Shown here piece after piece: positions 54,285 to 64,000 of a stretch of 64,000 bases of DNA (positions are counted from its first letter, which is position 1; each line of letters begins with the position of its first letter). The notes beneath the pieces were generated by a model. The model saw only the letters and a list, made by a program, of their open reading frames with translations, was not told the origin of the DNA and did not search any database. Location of the stretch: the NCBI RefSeq assembly GCF_963678635.1, contig NC_087067.1, positions 10,897,716 to 10,961,715 of the forward strand, in the 5' to 3' direction. A program made the translations under genes and the position numbers. Source of the DNA: Symsagittifera roscoffensis. Taxonomy: Eukaryota > Xenacoelomorpha > Acoela > Convolutidae.

Positions 54285-55552
54285 TAACATCTAACCGAGA
54301 AGATTGATGGTTTTTATGAATTAGTGACGTTAATTGAACGATCCGAAAAATCGGGAAGGGTTAGTTTTGACTGACAAGCTAATTTTCAAAATTTCGATTT
54401 GGACGTGAACGACACGTAACCTGTTATAATTTTGCACTTACTGAAACTACGAAATCCGAAGGAGAAAATTCTCAGTGACAACAACAACGGAAAAACGACA
54501 GAAGATTGAGACTGTGGTCAAAAATTGTCAGAATATACTCCGAGTTGTAACGATTGTACCGCTACAATTGTTACGGAGCAGTTCACAAGAACCAGGAAGG
54601 GTATTGAGACGACGAGTCTAGCCTTCCGAGAAGAAATGATCTCGGGAGAGAACTGTAACTCGTTATTTTCACAATTTTTAGCATCACGGGATGTCTTGAG
54701 TTCGATTTAATTTTTACCAATTTCGTTTTCAGTTCATGAGAAGCTAGGAGTTGGGGGAACGGGTTGATCCATCCTCAATGGAGATGATGATTTTCATCTA
54801 CTGAACAAAAACAATCGTAATATAGTAAACAAGTAGTAGCCCTGATTTAGGAGTGACCTCGTGGTCTGGGGATACTGAGACCCAGCCATGAGCTCAGTAT
54901 TCTTGCAAATAATTAAGTTAATAAGAGCGTTCTGATCGAAGCCGGAAACAGTATTGTTTTTTTTTATCGACCCAATGTTGGAAAAACTACGAAAAAAAAC
55001 TGGCTTTGGCAGAGACGGTGAAAAGCATGTAGAGCTGTGTTTAGACGCTAGCCAGTCGTCTTAGAATCTAGCTTTATTTTCCGTCGATATGTACTTCCGG
55101 GCGAATGTTACACTATACCGTTTCGATGAATTTCTCAAAGTTCATTGAGGACATTGACCGGGCTGTCCGGGAGTATATGACATTTGACCAGAATGGCGTC
55201 TAAAGTGCATGGCAGTGTCGAAATTTTTTCTGGAGCAGTTTAGCGGGAGAATTGACTGTTTCAGAGAATTAAAAGTCCTAAATGAAAGAATGAACGAATT
55301 GGGAGATGGCGATTTGAACTGCTATGTGAAATTTTAAAGATTCTTTTAACAATACACGTGACCATTTTCATTTTCGCGAGTGCAGAAAAAGTGCGAAATT
55401 CAGAACAACAATTTTCGCTGGTCAGAATAAGAACGACAATTTTTGCGTAGAAAAACTAATAGCAGATAGAGATGACTGTCGAAGACTTTAGCGGAAAGGC
55501 ATTCCGAATTGTAACGATTGTGCAGCTACAATCATTACGGATTAGATCCCAA
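54285..55552. repeat. U and partial H modules between copies B and C
   Basis: This matches 30880-31800: palindromes at 54547-54574 and 55511-55538, a U core at about 54735-54900, and GGGCGAATGTTACA near 55100, the start of H. From 55110 a second GACCAGAATGG block begins. The repeat is cut at about 55552, where copy C coding sequence starts. No gene is seen. Confidence 0.65.
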
Positions 55553-57724
55553 AAATGTTCTCGTCCTTGCTGGATTGTCCTTGCTGGATGAATGTGAGCT
55601 CAGGCTTTACATTCTTTGCCAAGTTTTTCACCAGTATTGACTCCCTCGCCCTGGTATTATCTCTAGACACTCTACCAACTCTCTTCCAACCCGTAGTGAT
55701 CGCATTACGATGCGTCAGCAAGGGTTTCATGAAGGCCTTCGGCCCTATCCCAACCAGGAATTGTCGATATTTTTTGGTGTTTCTTCATGTGATCCTTCGT
55801 CACTACGTATAGCCAAGACGTCAACGTCGCTCGAAACCATGGGAAGAATCTTATGCGGCTCCATACGTGCCTCACCTCCATAGGTATAGAGAATACTTAG
55901 TCTCAAACAATTCAAGCCTCCTGCAATAGTCGATAGCATGTATCGATTCCGCCGTCGGCGCCCTCGACTTTCGATACTTCGTCACACTCTCTTCAATCCA
56001 CCGCAACGTCAGCATTGAGCTCACGACTAGCAGGGTGATTTTCTGTTGATGATCGGGTAATCCGATTGACCGAATCTTTTCCACGTCCCATATCAAGCAG
56101 AGCTTCGAGTGCTCCGGATACCACACCGTCTGTGCCAGACAGTGGCACGGACATTCCCCATGTGTGAGATTGATACTCCGGAGGTTGCGTTCTCCCGAAG
56201 CTTCCAACCGAGGTTCAAGATCTATCATCTTCTCATCTGTTACATCAGTCTCTTCCATGGCTGGGGCACTTTTCACCGTTTTCCCGATCGCGTTTTGTCT
56301 TTCGAAATCACTCCTGTTTTCGACTTCCAAGCTCAAGAGCTCCTGCCCCAGATCTCACTCAAGTGTTCTCTATCCCCTGGCACAGCTGCCAGGATCTTTC
56401 TTAACAGTCTGTCCGAGTGATGCGACATTCGAGCCAGGCGTACGCACTTGGGTACCGAGAAGAATTGGTCCATCATTATCCTCTGACTGGACACCTCCAC
56501 CATCGCCATGTGTAATGGATGGTGACTTGCACACAGGTTGGCCATCACCGATCCTACCAAGGACTTCGCATTCACTGGCAAGCTATAGGCTTCGCTCACG
56601 GGAAACCCCATCTCCGCTTCAAGACCAATCTTCCACCCTCTGATGTGTTTCTGGGTTATTTGCAACGCCCCAGGCCACGACTCCACGCTCAGCGCTATCA
56701 CAAATGCATGCCCAGGTTCTAGCATCTCTAGCGATTGAAAGCTACATACCCTCGAGAAGAACCCCAACGCCGTTGCTATGTTCACAGTAGTGCTCGTATA
56801 ACACTCGGCCACTATCTACACCTCGCTTTTCTCCTTCTCCGTGATGTCACCAAACCAGGTGGCTGAGTCTTTCTCCTGAAAGGAATGTATCCTGACACAG
56901 GATCGCCCATCGCAAGAATGCTCTCCACCACCTCCACCCGCCAGGTCTAGATAACTACCGGGTTCCATCTTCTCCATTGACTTGTCTGGCTTGCTCGTTG
57001 TCTCTTCCAACTCTTTACAATGGGGAAGGATCAGCTTGTGTATCACATTCAGATTCCCCAGGTCCTCATCCTTCATTGGTGACAGTCTCACTCGGTCCGT
57101 GAATTCTTCAATTAAACTTGCGTGGGGATACGGACACTAAGAAGGCCCCAGCAACTTCCAAACCGTCCCCAAATTCGTAATCAACATGCCGTTTCCCTTT
57201 CCCATGTTCAATTCTACCCTCATGTTCGAGCGCGGCACGCTAATCACTTCTGGTGTCTTCTCAAGTTTCAGGCCTAGGCTCGGCCTTTCCCTTTCTACCG
57301 GGTCAATCTCAATTATCTTCTCTGTCCAGAACTTCAACAACTCTGCCACTTAATAATTCATGTAGGCGTTACCGGCCTCCGAATCCAAAAAAGGGTTGTA
57401 TGCTATCCCCATTACTCCAGACATATACTGATATTCTCCCCGCTTTGTTGGTTTCGAGTAGTCTTCAGCTCGAAACAAACTACGATGCACATCATGCCCC
57501 TCCTCAAACTTCTTGTTGTAGAATCTCCGTATTTCATCAAGCTTCCCATGGTTCTCTAGAGACTGCCTCGAGCTATTCCCTTTTTCGGTTCCAGTACTCT
57601 GGTACACATTCAGGATGACCGTAGAGATTCTCCTCAAGAAGATCGCTAGCCACTTGTTTCTCAGTGACCTGGTGTTGGGTCGAGAGCCATTTTTTGCCAA
57701 CATCCACCTCCCACGTTTGTCCAC
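55553..57724 (-). pseudogene. Unknown large C-terminal cassette protein, copy C
   Basis: Read leftwards from 57724, the frame contains YQYMSGVMGIAYNPFLD, ALSVESWPGALQITQKHIRG, VEVSSQRIMMDQFFSVPKCV and, after a frameshift near 56333, LEASGERNLRS and WYPEHSKLCLIWDVEKI. These align in order with copies A and B (for example YSYVSGIIGMAF and DQAFSVPK). From 57724 to 56333 it stays in one frame with single stops at 57350, 57137 and 56816. The end (55872-55542) is more damaged and lacks the Cys tail. The function is unknown. Confidence 0.55.
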
Positions 57725-58396
57725 TCGTCGAACCCCTTTTGGTGTTTGCCTTCTGAGGTCTGAAGTCCTCCTCCGTTGTCAAGGACATCGAGACTTCCAT
57801 TCCCTTCGTCACATCGGCCAACTTCCGTAGTGCGGAGCTGCCCTTATAAACCACTGTCTTCCATCGCGCTAGAATCATGGGAGCCGTCTCCTTCAGATTC
57901 TTCTCCGAGACCGCGTCCGCCGAGGGACTCGCTTCTTCTGTCTCCCTTTTTCTTTTTTGAGACCCTAATACTTTACTTGGGGGGCGTCGCCACTATCATC
58001 ACTGATTCGACCTCTTTATCGAGGTCCTGTTTATTCAGCTCTTGCCTCCCCTTTTCGAGCCTTAGGATTATAAATACTTTTAAATATAATACTAGTGTTA
58101 CTCTTGTCATCCCTGAACCTTTTATCATCAGTTTTTTAATTCAGAGTAGAGCTATCTTTACATGCGTCAGCTTTGGTCTTCTGTTTCGGTTCCCTCAGGC
58201 TGATCATCTTCTCTAGTAATTGCTTTCTTGATGTTTCATCTAGTCCGGTATCCACCCAGACAGGCTTCCCGAACTTCACCACCGTATTCCACAACTCATC
58301 TTTAAAAGCCTCCAGCTTCACTTCGTCACCCACTCTCTGGCTAAATTCGCTCAAGAAATCTTGCCACATCTTCTCATCGAGTGTGTTCAACAACAT
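57573..58396 (-). pseudogene. Unknown post-pol segments, copy C
   Basis: The two frames 58396-58136 (EAFKDELWNTVVKFGKPVWV) and 57878-57573 (LARWKTVVYKGSSALRKLAD) lie at the same relative place as 50400-50946 in copy B, and the first shares a helical pattern with it. No known family is recognised. Confidence 0.4.
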
Positions 58397-59540
58397 TCAC
58401 TTTTTATCTTGGAAAGCGTTCTTCTTGCTTTCTTCAGCACTATAGAGGTCTCGCTCGCCAAGGGCAGTTCCAGATCTTTGCGAGGGGATCCCAGGGGTGG
58501 GGTGGCCGTGTTCGCCCATTCGTCTCCACTCAAGTCTTGCAACAGCTCATGTGTGGTAAAATCTCTTTCAGCTGGGTCCTGGTCTGGTGTATTTCCCACC
58601 TCCACTTCTTCTCCCGCTTTACTGAGGGTCTCATCCATGCTCTCCCCTTCCCCTGACTCAGCCTGTCCTTTCTCTAGTGCATCTCTGATTCTGTTCTCTA
58701 CGGTCTGGCTTCTTTTATCTCCAGGGGTGCCCACCGATAAGGGTGAGGGTGTTGATGGGTCCAGCTTCTTTAATTCAGTGAGGGCTACATATAGGGGACC
58801 TGCCGCATCAAGTTCTTTTCCCTCTTGTCTCAGCTCTAGCTCCTCCAATCCGTAGGGAGCTCGGTACTTCCTTGTGGCGAACTTCACCTCAATTTCAGAG
58901 AAATGTGTCCCTCTTCCACGATCATTCTTCCATCGTCCCAAATCGGCAGCTTTTTCTCAAGCTCATCCTTTCCGTGCGTCCTCAAGATGTCCCCGACCTC
59001 GAACTTCGGGGGCATTGAGCCTCTCATCTTCTTTGCCTGCGTCGTCCACGAGTTTATTTTGATGTTAAATAAGCGGAAAAAAACTGCGGCTGAGTATCCA
59101 ATGAGCAAGGGATCCCACCCGTTCGTAAACTCTTTTTGCTGCTTTTTCACAGTGGCTCTTACGTGTAGGGACGGGAATTCTAAGGGGCTGTTCATCCCTA
59201 GGGTCATTCTTCTGACCATCGGGAGTTCGGGGTGTTAGTGGGCAGAACCTCTCGCTCAAGTATCATTTCCAACTCCTTTTTCACCATTTCAAAACTCCCT
59301 TTCCACGCCGGGATTCTCAAGACTTCTCCCTAGTCCCCTGTCACGGAATTCAAGTTCCAGAAATTGGGGTAGGCATCGATGGGACCTTCACCTTTGCCCC
59401 CATTCTGCACTGCAGTTGTTCCCGGAATTTGAACACCATCAGTGGAAGTCTTCATGTGACACGTTCTTGAACCCCAGGGTCGCCAACTCCTGCATGCATG
59501 CTAAATCCTCCAGATCCAACTCTTTCACCCTCTCTTGATT
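58387..59540 (-). pseudogene. Unknown acidic and basic post-pol segments, copy C
   Basis: Frames 59219-58884 and 58941-58387 are hydrophilic. The first includes GYSAAVFFRLFNIKINSWTT and resembles 49616-50113 of copy B in place and pattern. The second is acidic with an ESGEGESMDETL run. Neither is assigned. The plus-strand frames over the same region are rich in Ser, Pro and Leu, as complements of such coding sequence usually are. Confidence 0.4.
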
Positions 59541-60320
59541 ACATGCCTTGCTCGGCTCCGCTGGTCTCTCCGCCTTCTTCTTGTCCACCACTACCATGAC
59601 GATACCACTGAGCTTTTGGGCGTGGATGACTCTGCCTTCCTCTGCTTCAATCGGTGTGGATCCCAGTTGTCTGGTCCGGCTGCGCCTTGAGCTATCTCTC
59701 GAGTCGACTGCTGCTCACAAACGGCCAGATAGGGGCCTAGTTGCGAAGAAGGGAGGTATTGGGGGTGGACCAAAGGTAATCTGGGCTGTTTCCAGCATGT
59801 CTGACTCTAGAATGTTTATGTGTCTCTGGAAGACACCATTCAGCCACTCCATGCCCCTGGGCTTATCAAAGTGGAAGCCATCCGAAGACGCATCATCCGG
59901 AAGGGAGCGTTCTATCATATCGGCCATTCCCAACAATCTTAAGGGGAGCACGCTCCTGTGCTGGATCTGTCTGATTATCTTGTTGATATTGCGCATTTTC
60001 TCATTCATCTCTCTCGCGTGTTGGTCGACCTTCATAATGTATGGGACAGGGCAAATGGTGAGTATCGCGGGATCTAGATAAATCCTCAGCTTCTCAAGAT
60101 AACAACTCATCTTTTCGTGCAGCCTCATTAATTTTCTCGACTCCCCTCTGGACACGTCATTGGTTCACATCATCAAAGTAAACGTGTACACCTTCAACAT
60201 GTCTAACATCTCCAGTGACGCCAACATCTGCGGCGTTGCAGCTCCAGAAAAACTCAAGACTGCAACTTGCCAATGTGACTAAATTCGCGTCAGCACTCGT
60301 ATCAGCCTGTCCCCTATAAT
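59541..60320 (-). pseudogene. SGNH hydrolase-like domain, copy C
   Basis: On the minus strand the blocks appear in order: IIGDRLIRVL (block I, with Arg where the catalytic Ser is expected), SFSGAATPQML (block II), a TGA at 60165-60167 directly before TNDVSRGES (block III with Asn), ICPVPYIMKV, and SSDGFHFDKP at about 59885-59862 (block V with Asp and His). The frame is the same as that of the upstream segment (61589-60279), with stops at 60279 and 60165. This copy retains block V, which A and B have lost, and so gives the strongest support for the SGNH call. Confidence 0.75.
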
Positions 60321-61562
60321 CGAGTGCACTGCGCCCTCTGGTATTCTTGGCTGTGTGAAGTATTCAGCCCAAGACGCGTCATGAAAGCAATCCCTCCTTG
60401 CCCGTTGTGCCGTTGTCCAGTCTATGCGGTTTTGCCTGTGATAGGCGCCATCTGCGTTTTTCTTATAACTCGCAATTATTGCATTCCTGACTGGATGGTC
60501 TCTCCAGGTGGGAGGGCGCTCTTCTCCTGTTGAATCGTCACGAGCCCTCGACTGCAACCTATCGTGTAGCCCCTTGAGACGCGATGAACCCGTACCGGTT
60601 TGGCTGCTACTGGGAGTTGAACTGGGAGTGTATCCCGGTAGCGCGATTTCCATCAACGGCCGTATCGGTTGTGTATATAGACCGCGCACGGAGGGCACCG
60701 GCTCAGGCGTTGTCCATGCTTCTTGCCCCTCATTCATGTGCTCCTGGGCTACTCGGCCTAAATTAATTCGACCACTCGACCGGGGAACCTCATCCACCTC
60801 CATCCGCGACTCTGGTCTCGATCACGTGGCAACTGGTTCCATCATCCTCGTATTCCTTTCCTTCTGCTTCGCGAACTCTTGTGGCCTCATCTCTATCTTT
60901 TCCATCTCTGATTTTATCTGCTCGCAGTTCGCCTCATTCTCGCGCACCTTCTGTGCCTGCTGGTACTCCGCCCTAATCATACTCAGATCGCGCCTTGCCT
61001 GATCCCTCTCGAGGATCGCCTGATCTCTTTCCAGGTTCGCCTGGTCCCTCTGAAGTTTCGCACCATCCTTTTCAAGGTTCGATTTGTCTCGCTCCATCTG
61101 AGCCCTCTCCAGTTCCTTCTTCAAGTTACTGAGGTCAGGATATGCCTCCACTGTTTGCTGAGACCGTATCATTGACAGTGGCCTGCTCGTAGATTTGGCT
61201 GCGAATCCAGCTGGCGGTCTGGTGGGGAGGGGGAATTCTCCCGCACCATATTCTGTGTTGTTACTCAAGCCGGGATTTCTTGCCAAGTCGAATCCCCTCA
61301 CACCTCCATCCACGTTCCAGGGTAGGCATCTGGTCTGTTCTTGATTGGATATCCCCTCCGAAGTGTAGCCAACCATCAACACGTCTTCTGTCGCTGATTC
61401 TCTACATTGGCCTTGCGCCTCTAACTGTAGGATAGCGTTCAACATCACCGCCAATCTCTCATCGACTTGGGTATAGTCGAGATCCCTCAAGCGCTTGTAT
61501 AGCTTGTCAAGGGTAGGCCTTTTGAGCGCTGCTGGCATAGACTTCCAGAAGCAATCCGCCAT
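60279..61562 (-). pseudogene. Second-cassette protein, copy C: helical domain, heptad coil, linker
   Basis: The first ATG is at 61562 (MADCFWKSMPAALKR). A helical domain of about 120 residues shares its pattern with 45447 (LYKRLRDLDYTQVDERLAVM compared with IYRRLMDRDFALEDPEVAML). A coiled coil follows with heptads LERDQAN and LERDQAI in direct series, then a TGA at 60822, beyond which the same frame continues through a Ser/Pro-rich linker to the SGNH domain. Apart from the stop the frame is open for about 430 residues. Confidence 0.7.
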
Positions 61563-62100
61563 CCTCACTCTATTTTCAGGCGATCTCACGTATCAACCAA
61601 CTCAAGAAATACTTTTCCCAAACCAACTCCAGAAGCACCTTACCAGTTAGACTCAAGAAAGGCTTTGCCCGAATCGATACTTGAGAAATGTTTCCCTCTG
61701 ATACTGCTAATGGAGAACTTGCTCAAGATATCTTTCTTTCTTCAAATGAGTGTGGCTTGATTGTCAGTTCAATTTTGCAAATCATTCGGAAAATAAAACC
61801 CATTTTTTAGACCAAGACGTTCTGTGCCTAACCTAAGCCTCCCCCATTATTATGTTTTAAAACCTTATCCCAACAATTCTTTGTTAAAAAATTTCAATTA
61901 GTGATTTTGAGAGCATGCATGCTCATTTCATGTTTTAGCACCATCAACTTTCTAAGGTTTAATTGTCATGCCAATTACATTAAAATCCGTCTACCTGCCT
62001 CGTGCTACCTTGTACCTAACTCGTGCCCCCCTTAACCTAACTCGAGGGTCCCTCGCCTCAAACTCAAGACCGCCATGTCCGCCGTAAGCTCAGACGATAA
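61563..62100 (-). other. Spacer between pol and second cassette, copy C
   Basis: About 0.5 kb without coding sense, in the same position as the spacers of A and B but with no obvious sequence match and no clear copy of their pyrimidine-TAG. I see no other feature. Confidence 0.5.
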
Positions 62101-62560
62101 TCAAGTAGTGTGTAGGTGCACCGTTATCTCCGTTTCTGCAAAGATCACGTGTAGGATGGCGTACAATTCCCTAGGGTTCAACTTGCCCCTGTTTGGGTCG
62201 TAGACCGGCATCGAGACCTCCAGTATCCCTCTTTTGATCATGAAGTCTCTCAGCCTCGTTAGTGCCATTATCACGTGTTCGGGGTCTCTCATGTTCCTTT
62301 CGTTAACCCTTGTTACCAAAAAGCACAAGTACTTGCCCGGAACCTGTGAAACTGAAGGAGGAAGCGCAGCCATTCCTCGAAACCTTGGTCTCTGCCTAAA
62401 TAGAAACTGCACATTTTGATATTCTCTCTTGAAGTCTGTCTCTAGTCTCGTGTTGTAGCTCATGTCTACCGTTATGCAGATCGCACTTGACCTATCTGAC
62501 AAAATGAAGTCGCTGTCCGTGATCAGGATGTTCTCTGAATATTCATTGGGTATTTCGAAT
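62101..62560 (-). pseudogene. Macro-like (ADP-ribose-binding fold) domain of Pol, copy C
   Basis: The segment continues the integrase frame without a frameshift; two stops lie between them (62575 and about 62566). It reads SDFILSDRSSAICITVDMSY, then ETDFKREYQNVQFLFRQRP, GKYLCFLVTRVNER, LTRLRDFMIKRGILEVSMPV and AILHVIFAETEITVHLH. The order of beta strands and helices, 'DFK' helix, 'KYLCFLVTR' strand and closing 'VIFAETEITVHL' match macro domains of the TARG1/ALC1 type. The GAGIA-like ligand loop reads NTRLET and the second Gly loop reads YDPNRGKL, so ADP-ribose binding is doubtful. It ends with a TGA at 62101. Copy B carries the N-terminal two thirds. Confidence 0.75.
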
Positions 62561-62574
62561 TTGGTCTAGAATTT

Positions 62575-63375
62575 TCACCCTATGATACGTTCAGCTTCCT
62601 CCTGATCCAATTCCAACCCGTTGGTCTCTCTCACTTCCCTGAGCTTCTTTATCATCAAATTTTTGGTGTGGTTAAGTCCTACCCCAACTCCCCTGACAAA
62701 AATATTCATCGACGTCCTCGTCGTTGATGCTGAGTCTAAATTATGCGGTGGTATCTCAAGTGGCCGATCGGTAGCTGTCCAACCGAAGAGCGGATCTTTC
62801 AATTTCACATGTTTTTCTGCTGACACATCGACCCGCTGGATACTTTGCGCCTCTTCTCCCTGGTTTTTGAGGTAACGCATCCATTCCAGTATCCTCAAGG
62901 TTGTGTTTTCCCTCCTTTCTATCTCGTTCTGCTCCAGATATGTTTCTTGTTCGGTTGTGGAGTAGTCCTCTTGCGGATGGTGTTCGCTGTCGTTGATGAT
63001 TTGGCATTCATCATCGGCTACCAGTTCGCCCACACTCAGTAACTCTTCGCCTAACTCGTAAGGCTGTATCTTGTCAATCAAGAAGTCATCCCCGTACCTG
63101 TTGTATCTCATGCCTGTCCGCTTGCGATTGCCACTCCTTGTCCCTGCTGTTCTCGGCAAGTCTGGTTCCGTCCACTTTGGCACCTCGTTCTTCTCCGGAT
63201 CATTCCAGTCTTCTTCTGCATAGGATTCCGCATCTGAGTCTGCATCTATCTTCTCATTATCATCCATGCTCACGTCCTCGTTGCCATCATTCTATTCTCT
63301 GGTGCCTTTTTCGTTCACTTCGCATGCTGGCTCTACCAATAGGTACTCGAGTCCCTCCATTTTCTGCGGTACACA
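62575..63375 (-). pseudogene. Acidic linker between integrase and macro-like domain, copy C
   Basis: About 230 residues: an acidic stretch (DADSDAESYAEEDWNDPE), GMRYNRYGDDFLIDKIQPYE, and a conserved end (MNIFVRGVGVGLNHTKNL) before the macro-like domain. The corresponding parts of copies A and B are EEDWQDPE, NPYGDDFVVDRI and MDIFVRGVGVGLTH, showing the linker is conserved between subfamilies. Confidence 0.7.
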
Positions 63376-64000
63376 TCAGTCTTCCGGAGATGGGACATGA
63401 GGTTTCAGATTTTCAGAACGCGCTGCCCGCCCCGTACTCAAGCGGTAGAACCGTCCCTGCTGCTGTACTTCCGTTATCATGAACGGTCTTCGCCATTTCT
63501 TTAGTAGTTTCTTTGTCGCGTTCCTCCTGCAGAGCTCGATCAGTTCCTGTTGTCTCGTGACAGCTTCTTTCACATACGCCTGAGGCGACGTCTTTTTTCC
63601 TTCGTATTCTGGATTGAAGAACGTTAGGGGTATTGCTCTCTCTCTGCCAGTTAACATTATGAAAGGGCTGATTCCTGCTGTTGAGTGTTGCGTGCTGTTG
63701 TCATGAATCTCGAGCAATACACCCTGAGCATGTTTGCCAGCGTTCTGTTCTGTCTCTCCACTAATCCGTTAGTCTGAGGATGGTAAGTTGTTGAGTGTGC
63801 TTGAGCAATGTGCGATCTCCTCATCAACTCTTTTGTCAGGTCCCCCACGAAGGCTTTCCCGTTGTCCGATTGGAATTTCATCGGACAACCATGTCGCGAT
63901 ATCCAATGCGTTATCAAATGGTCACAAGTCTCCTCCGCTGAGGCTGTTTGACATGGCACCGCCTCTGCCAACTTCGTAAAGTGGTCTTTTATGACCAGTA
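63376..64000 (-). pseudogene. Integrase core and C-terminal domain, copy C, cut by window edge
   Basis: The catalytic core is seen from the right edge leftwards: CPMKFQSDNGKAFVGDLTKE (second Asp) and HPQTNGLVERQNRTLANM (Glu present). After a frameshift near 63700 comes GKKTSPQAYVKEAVTRQQEL and the SH3-like domain (KWRRPFMITEVQQQGRFYRL), with a deletion of roughly 35 residues before KKLLKKW. Both catalytic residues in view are intact, unlike copy B. The rest of pol lies beyond 64000. Confidence 0.85.

Noticed and set aside
58361-58855. Ser/Pro-rich plus-strand frames over copy C
   Set aside because: They are complements of minus-strand coding sequence that aligns in order with copies A and B.

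Overview
The window is metazoan repeat DNA and I see no host gene in it. Two non-LTR retrotransposon families with animal-type CR1/Jockey-like proteins (PHD-like finger ORF1, endonuclease-RT ORF2) and several broken copies of a Ty3/Gypsy-like LTR retroelement fill it. An invertebrate genome is likely; the sequence alone does not let me name the phylum.

Layout. 1-4235 (+): a nearly intact non-LTR element. 4236-10685: repeat modules, called here U, H and G, with a 5'-truncated non-LTR insertion and a tandemly duplicated leader that carries a cluster of TCCGGAGGGG-like motifs. 10686-20500 (+), 'copy A': Gag, an internal deletion joining capsid to integrase, then a long post-pol coding region (coiled coil, SGNH hydrolase, a large unknown protein) interrupted by a 1.96-kb insertion. 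20820-27700 (-): fragments of the second non-LTR family in head-to-tail series. 27900-32006: more U/H/G modules. 32007-54280 (+), 'copy B': a displaced fragment of the post-pol region, Gag nucleocapsid and protease, a nine-unit tandem array of about 0.69 kb that occupies the place of the RT core, then RNase H, integrase, a macro-like domain and the longest post-pol region. 54285-55552: U/H modules. 55553-64000 (-), 'copy C': a diverged subfamily, read leftwards from integrase through a macro-like domain, coiled coil and SGNH domain to the unknown C-terminal protein; it runs off the right edge.

How the parts fit. Copies A, B and C share one plan: Gag - protease - RT - RNase H - integrase - acidic linker - macro-like domain, a spacer of about 0.4-0.5 kb, then a second cassette of roughly 6-8 kb encoding a coiled-coil protein, an SGNH/GDSL-type domain, a second SGNH-like segment (A/B subfamily only) and a long Cys-containing protein with no family I recognise. 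This plan recurs in two diverged subfamilies, so the extra genes look like a stable part of a very large Ty3/Gypsy-like element. A conserved pyrimidine-TAG at the spacer edge in A and B suggests expression from a spliced RNA. Every copy seen is broken by stops, frameshifts and deletions.

The main points for follow-up are the macro-like domain fused to Pol, the SGNH cassette, the protease-linker array (a satellite forming inside a retroelement) and the reiterated motif upstream of Gag.
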